In this document: piece after piece, positions 59,774 through 64,000 of the stretch
How positions within the stretch are numbered: the first letter of the stretch is position 1
How the letters are laid out: every line of letters begins with the position of its first letter
Assembly (NCBI RefSeq): GCF_024970185.1
Contig: NZ_CP103965.1
Location: 5,661,001 to 5,725,000, forward strand
Reading direction: 5' to 3'
Length of the DNA: 64,000 bases
Source: Pseudomonas sp. N3-W
GTDB taxonomy: Bacteria > Pseudomonadota > Gammaproteobacteria > Pseudomonadales > Pseudomonadaceae
The notes under the pieces: model-generated
What the model saw: only the letters and a program-made list of their open reading frames with translations
Database searches by the model: none
What the model was told of the DNA's origin: nothing
Made by a program: the position numbers and the translations under genes

Positions 59774-61113
59774 AGAGCCCACAGCAAAAAATCCTGATCG
59801 TCGACGACGAGCCGGATATCCGCGAACTCCTGGAAATCACCCTGGGCCGGATGAAACTCGACACTTTCAGTGCCCGCAACCTCGGCGAAGCCCAGGCCCT
59901 GCTGGGCCGGGAGACGTTCGACCTGTGCCTGACCGACATGCGTCTGCCCGACGGCACCGGCCTGGAGCTGGTACAGCACATCCAGCAACGTTATCCACAG
60001 GTGCCGGTCGCAATGATTACGGCCTATGGCAGCCTGGAAATCGCCATCAATGCGCTCAAGGCCGGTGCCTTCGACTTCCTGACAAAACCGGTTGATCTCA
60101 CCCGATTGCGGGAGCTGGTCACCAGCGCCCTGCGCCTGCCTGTTGCCGGTGGCTCAGCCAGTGCCATTGACCGGCGTTTGCTCGGGGATTCGCCGCCCAT
60201 GCGCCATCTGCGCACACAGATCGATAAACTGGCTCGCAGCCAGGCACCGGTGTACATCAGTGGCGAATCCGGCAGCGGCAAGGAACTGGTTGCACGATTG
60301 ATCCACGACCAAGGCCCCCGCTCGGACCAGCCGTTTGTCCCCGTCAACTGCGGGGCAATTCCGTCGGAACTGATGGAAAGCGAATTCTTCGGCCACCGCA
60401 AAGGCAGTTTCAGCGGCGCCATCGAAGACAAACCCGGACTGTTCCAGGCGGCCCATGGCGGCACGCTGTTCCTCGATGAAGTGGCCGATCTGCCACTGGC
60501 AATGCAGGTCAAACTGCTGCGGGCGATTCAGGAGAAAGCAGTCCGTAGCATCGGCGGGCAGCAAGAAACCGTGGTCGATGTGCGCATCCTCTGCGCCACC
60601 CACAAGGACCTCGGCGCCGAAGTGGCCGGCGAACGCTTTCGCCAGGATTTGTACTACCGCCTCAATGTGATCGAATTACGCGTCCCGCCATTGCGCGAAC
60701 GCCGCGACGACATCGAGTCCCTGGCCAGTCACGTACTCAAACGCCTGGCAAACGGCAGCGGTCAACCAGCCGCCAGACTTCAGCCACAGGCCCTTGAAGC
60801 ACTGAAAAGCTATCGATTTCCGGGCAATGTGCGAGAACTGGAAAACATGCTCGAGCGCGCCCACACCCTGTGCGAGAACAAACAGATCGAGGCCGGTGAC
60901 TTGCGCCTGAGTGAAGGCAACTGCGCCGCCGAATCCGGCGTGCCGGACCTGACCCGGATCGACAATCTGGAAGACTATCTGGAAAACGTCGAACGCAAAC
61001 TCATCCTCCAGGCCCTGGAAGAAACCCGCTGGAACCGCACGGCGGCGGCTCAGCGGTTGAGTCTTTCGTTTCGGTCAATGCGTTATAGGCTGAAGAAATT
61101 GGGCCTGGATTGA
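59770..61113 (+). CDS. pilR: Sigma54-dependent response regulator PilR
   Basis: Activator of pilA, 447 residues. It has a receiver domain with VDDEPDIRE and phospho-acceptor Asp56 (TDMRLPDG). The AAA+ domain has GESGSGKE, Walker [13 protein letters not shown], and a sigma54-contact loop reading GSFSGA where GAFTGA is the norm. A Fis-type HTH (TAAAQRLSLSFRSMRYRLKKL) completes it. The start is TTG 59770 overlapping the pilS stop (TTGA); the longer frame upstream lies in pilS. Its product should act at the pilA sigma54 promoter. Confidence 0.95.
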   Translation: MKSPQQKILIVDDEPDIRELLEITLGRMKLDTFSARNLGEAQALLGRETFDLCLTDMRLPDGTGLELVQHIQQRYPQVPVAMITAYGSLEIAINALKAGAFDFLTKPVDLTRLRELVTSALRLPVAGGSASAIDRRLLGDSPPMRHLRTQIDKLARSQAPVYISGESGSGKELVARLIHDQGPRSDQPFVPVNCGAIPSELMESEFFGHRKGSFSGAIEDKPGLFQAAHGGTLFLDEVADLPLAMQVKLLRAIQEKAVRSIGGQQETVVDVRILCATHKDLGAEVAGERFRQDLYYRLNVIELRVPPLRERRDDIESLASHVLKRLANGSGQPAARLQPQALEALKSYRFPGNVRELENMLERAHTLCENKQIEAGDLRLSEGNCAAESGVPDLTRIDNLEDYLENVERKLILQALEETRWNRTAAAQRLSLSFRSMRYRLKKLGLD

Positions 61114-61120
61114 GGGCCCC

Positions 61121-61201
61121 ATCGCGAGCGAGCTCGCTCCCACAGGGGACCGCGCTCCTCCTGAGAATGCGATCAAATGTGGAAGCGAGCTTGCTCGCGA
61201 T
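61121..61201. repeat. REP pair
   Basis: ATCGCGAGCGAGCTCGCTCC and GGAAGCGAGCTTGCTCGCGAT are inverted about 30 bp apart, between the convergent pilR and thiO genes. Confidence 0.8.
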
Positions 61202-61233
61202 AGCGACCTAACAGGCGCAGAAAAAGCCCGCGG

Positions 61234-62334
61234 CTAGATCCGCCCAACCGGCGCATACGGCACCGGATCAATGATCGGCGCCCGCCCCAGCATCACATCC
61301 GCAAACAACTGACACGACGCCGGCGCCAGCACCAGACCATTGCGGTAATGCCCACAATTAAGCCAAAGCCCATCAAACCCCGGCACTCGCCCAATATACG
61401 GAATTCCTTCAGGCGACCCCGGCCGCAATCCAGCCCAATGCCCCACTACGTCAGCGTCCGCCAACGCCGGAATCAACTCCACTGCCGAGGCCTTCAGGCT
61501 CTCCAGGGCTGACTCGGTGGGGGTCTTGTCATAGCCTTCATGTTCCAGCGTACTGCCGATCAAAATATGCCCGTCGCGTCGCGGAATCGCATAACGCCCC
61601 TTGGCCAGCACCATGCTCGGCAAAAAATCCGCCGCACACTTGTAGAGAATCATCTGGCCCTTGACCGGCTGCACCGGCAACGCCAGGCCCAGGGTCTTGA
61701 GCAAGTCACCGCTCCAGGCGCCCGCCGTCAGCACCACCTGATCACCCTCAATTGCACCGTTGGCCGTTTGCACGCCGATCACCCGCTCGCCTTCACGGAT
61801 AAACCCACTGACTTCGCACTGTTCATGGATCGTCACGTTCGGCAGTGCCAGCAACGCAGCCTTCAGGGATTTGACCAGACGCGGATTACGCACGTTGGCC
61901 ACGTCGGCCATGTAGATCGCCCGGGTAAAACCGCTGCCCAACACCGGCACCGCATCGTGTGCCGCCGAGATATCCACAGCCCGCAGCGGACGATTTTCTC
62001 GGGCAGCCCAGGCCAGCGCCTCAGCTTCATCGTCCAGGTCCAGCCAGTACAGGCCGGTGGTATGCACTTCAGGATCAACACCGGTAGCGGCAAACAACCG
62101 CTCGCCCAGTTGTGGATAAAAATCCTGGGACCAATGCGCCAGCGCAGTGACCGCCGGGCTGTAGCGCCACGGGTACAGCGGCGAAACGATGCCGCCCCCG
62201 GCCCACGAGGACTCCTGGCCAACGCTCGAACGATCCAGCAGCACAACGCTCTGTACTTCGGAGGCGAGATTGAACGCCGTCAGCAGGCCGATGACTCCAC
62301 CGCCGACAATCACTACTTGCTGTTGCCTGGACAT
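61234..62334 (-). CDS. thiO: Glycine oxidase ThiO
   Basis: FAD-dependent oxidase making dehydroglycine (iminoacetate) for the thiamine thiazole. The 366-residue product has FAD-binding IVGGGVIGLLTAFNLA, GQESSWAGGGIVSPLYPW, the DAAO-family middle domain and C-terminal NCGHYRNGLVLAPASCQL. ATG 62334 (MSRQQQ) is chosen over an upstream TTG. The position between pilR and the minor-pilin genes is as in other Pseudomonas, but the pilin genes lie on the same strand as thiO. Confidence 0.93.
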   Translation of the reverse strand: MSRQQQVVIVGGGVIGLLTAFNLASEVQSVVLLDRSSVGQESSWAGGGIVSPLYPWRYSPAVTALAHWSQDFYPQLGERLFAATGVDPEVHTTGLYWLDLDDEAEALAWAARENRPLRAVDISAAHDAVPVLGSGFTRAIYMADVANVRNPRLVKSLKAALLALPNVTIHEQCEVSGFIREGERVIGVQTANGAIEGDQVVLTAGAWSGDLLKTLGLALPVQPVKGQMILYKCAADFLPSMVLAKGRYAIPRRDGHILIGSTLEHEGYDKTPTESALESLKASAVELIPALADADVVGHWAGLRPGSPEGIPYIGRVPGFDGLWLNCGHYRNGLVLAPASCQLFADVMLGRAPIIDPVPYAPVGRI

Positions 62335-62388
62335 GTTCTGATCCAACCTAGATAGACAGTGGGCGCAAAAAGCGCCCGAAAAGGAAAC

Positions 62389-62790
62389 TCAGCGACCCCA
62401 GCAATACTTGGTGGTCAGGCCAGCCGTCGCATTGACCATGCTTCTGACGCCGGTATTGGTGATGGTGAAATCCCCACACTTGTCGCTGGCCATGGTCGCC
62501 CCGGCATTGCGCACAGCCGTCAGCAGAAAGGTCTGAGCGGTGATGGTCGGGGTGATGGTGTAGTAGGTGTTGCCGGTGCTCAGGCCCGTGACGCCGGTGT
62601 AGACGTTGTTCTTCGAGTAGAACCGCTCAAGGTTTTGCGCCTGTTCGGACAGAATGCCAGCGATTTCACCGCGCCGCCCTTTCGCCAGATACTCGGTGTA
62701 ACTGGGAGCGGCAATGGTGATGACGATCCCGATGATCGCAACCACGATCATGATTTCGATCAGGGTAAAACCTCGGTTGCTTTTGCGCAT
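62389..62790 (-). CDS. pilE: Minor type IV pilin PilE
   Basis: A 133-residue prepilin with short leader MRKSNRG and N-terminal helix [20 protein letters not shown] (Glu5 present). The PilE/ComP-type C-terminal region has EQAQNLERFYSKNNVYTGV and a Cys pair (DKCGDFT, KYCWGR). It is a PilD substrate and part of the minor pilin priming complex. It is 14 bp downstream of pilY1 on the same strand. Confidence 0.93.
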   Translation of the reverse strand: MRKSNRGFTLIEIMIVVAIIGIVITIAAPSYTEYLAKGRRGEIAGILSEQAQNLERFYSKNNVYTGVTGLSTGNTYYTITPTITAQTFLLTAVRNAGATMASDKCGDFTITNTGVRSMVNATAGLTTKYCWGR

Positions 62791-62804
62791 GCCTCAACTC
62801 TCAC

Positions 62805-64000
62805 TTACTGTATTTGTCGCCACATGATACGACGGCTACCGCCGCCGGCTTGTTCCACCAGTGAAGTGACTCCACCGCTGGAGTCGTTCACGATCTTGCG
62901 CCCCCCGCCGTTGACGATGGCATTCAAGGTCGGGATACCGCCGGTGAAAATCACCCCGCTGGAAATCGTATCGGTACTGTTGACCAGACTGTCACCATTG
63001 GTATCGAGTACCGCGTAGTTGAGCATCTTACCGGTGAACGCATCCAGCTCGATCAGTTTGCCCGTACCAAAACTTGCGCAAGGGTCGGTGGTGTCGACGC
63101 TGGCCGTAGTAAAGATGATCCGGCCCAACACCAGGCTGGCCTGACTGATCACCCGCTCTCCGGTCAACACGCTGTTGTACACCAGCGGCAAGTACCAGCC
63201 CTTCTGTGCGGGATACGTTGTCGCATTCTGCGACGTGGTGATGAACTGCCCGCCAGCAGTGCCCGTGAACACCCCGGTAATCGCCTGAGCCTGCAAATTG
63301 GCAACCGTGATCTGCCCCGTCCCGCCGACGGCATCCCATATCGCGTAAAACCCTTGTTGAGCCGTGTTGGTCTTGTCTGCGGTCTCGATGAATTTGCCTG
63401 TGCCGAAAAACACTTCCGTGCCGCCCAGGGAATTGGCCGCCAGCAACGGCTGCGCGGTAATTGGCTGGGTACTGCCGCCGGGCGTCGTGAACAAAGGTGC
63501 CCCGGAAAACGCGACAGCCCAGGAGCTGGGGGTTGCGCTGCTCAGGTCAAACTTCCACATGCGCCCGTTCAGATCACCGCCATAGGCCGCCTGCACAACG
63601 TTCTGCGAGTTGACGACAAGCTTCACCGAAGACAGGCCGTTGGTGGTTTCCGCTGGATTGATGACGATTTCCCTGATCAACGAACCGTCGCGAATATCCA
63701 CCACGTATAACGCTGCCACACCCGAGTTACTGCCGTAACCATTGGAAATGAACGCCGCCCAACGTCCATCCGCCAAGCGTGCCACTTCCGGGCGAGCGTA
63801 GGCGTAACCCAGATCATTGAACACGTTGGTCGTGCTCGCGGTGGCGGGCGCGCTGATTTCCCACAACGCCTTGTATACGTTCCCTGCCGAGGCATCGAAC
63901 AACTGAACGGCATAAAACGTCTTGCCGCCCGCCCCTACGCCGCCCAGGGCAAGGGTCTTCCAGGCGCTGTTGAGCTGGGTGTCGTACACCCCGACCTGCC
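62805..64000 (-). CDS. pilY1: PilY1-type pilus assembly/adhesin protein (partial, N-terminus beyond the window)
   Basis: The last ~398 codons of a PilY1/PilC protein. Visible is the C-terminal seven-bladed beta propeller, with repeated WKFDLSSA/YVVDIRDG-type blades. A calcium-binding loop DTNGDSLVNSTD lies near the end (minus strand about 63010-62965). The N-terminal part lies outside. PilY1 promotes pilus extension and adhesion. The frame is open to the edge without a start. Confidence 0.9.
   Translation of the reverse strand, partial: QVGVYDTQLNSAWKTLALGGVGAGGKTFYAVQLFDASAGNVYKALWEISAPATASTTNVFNDLGYAYARPEVARLADGRWAAFISNGYGSNSGVAALYVVDIRDGSLIREIVINPAETTNGLSSVKLVVNSQNVVQAAYGGDLNGRMWKFDLSSATPSSWAVAFSGAPLFTTPGGSTQPITAQPLLAANSLGGTEVFFGTGKFIETADKTNTAQQGFYAIWDAVGGTGQITVANLQAQAITGVFTGTAGGQFITTSQNATTYPAQKGWYLPLVYNSVLTGERVISQASLVLGRIIFTTASVDTTDPCASFGTGKLIELDAFTGKMLNYAVLDTNGDSLVNSTDTISSGVIFTGGIPTLNAIVNGGGRKIVNDSSGGVTSLVEQAGGGSRRIMWRQIQ

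Overview
The window is 64 kb of GC-rich gammaproteobacterial chromosome from the Pseudomonas fluorescens group. The evidence is the gene content and order (ilvIHC, mrcB, cbpA-prrF-phu, dksA-gluQ-cbrAB-crcZ-pcnB-folK-panBC, pilABCD-coaE-yacG, clpB-pgeF-rluD-bamD-pilSR), the GTGGGAGCGAGC-type REP palindromes between genes, and the high coding density. Nearly all of it is core genome; no prophage, IS element or CRISPR array is visible. Gene orders attributed to P. aeruginosa are from memory.

Layout. 1-5 kb: branched-chain amino acid synthesis (ilvI-ilvH-ilvC, minus strand, ilvC cut by the edge), then small envelope genes. 5-10 kb: penicillin-binding protein 1B (mrcB), an APH/AAA kinase fusion, a pentapeptide-repeat protein and a TfoX C-terminal-domain protein. 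10-15 kb: an iron/haem block with cbpA, one Fur-regulated PrrF sRNA, and haem lipoprotein plus ABC importer genes (phuW, hmuV, hmuU, hmuT) without the usual receptor and cytoplasmic haem carrier. 15-24 kb: sfsA, an aminotransferase, dksA, gluQ, a 58-residue membrane protein, the carbon/nitrogen two-component system cbrA-cbrB and its sigma54-driven sRNA crcZ. 24-33 kb: pcnB, folK, panB-panC, panD, pgi and acs. 33-39 kb: an MpaB-type oxygenase, a methyltransferase, a DUF748/OmpA-like protein and a BON-domain protein with a sigma54/IHF promoter. 39-45 kb: type IV pilus genes pilA, pilB-pilC-pilD, with coaE and yacG.

45.5-48.7 kb is the one clearly accessory stretch. A thioredoxin-like gene is reduced to its last 29 codons. 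It is followed by about 500 bp of apparently non-coding DNA, a MASE1-PAS protein with no output domain, and an HdeD-like membrane protein fused to a predicted circularly permuted papain-like domain (His263/Cys353). Core genes (DUF1780, DUF3094, ndh) then resume. This is the best candidate here for an undescribed system.

51-64 kb: a chemoreceptor remnant, four tRNA genes (Pro, Lys, Pro, Asn), clpB with a sigma32-type promoter, pgeF-rluD, bamD, pilS-pilR, thiO, and the end of a minor pilin operon (pilY1-pilE).

Several parts act on each other inside the window. CbrB would drive crcZ, which titrates Hfq/Crc, and acs carries an A-rich Hfq/Crc-type motif at its ribosome binding site. PilR would drive pilA through the sigma54 promoter seen upstream of it. 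PilD would process PilA and PilE. DksA may act on the GC-rich tRNA promoter. Fur would control prrF and the haem importer.
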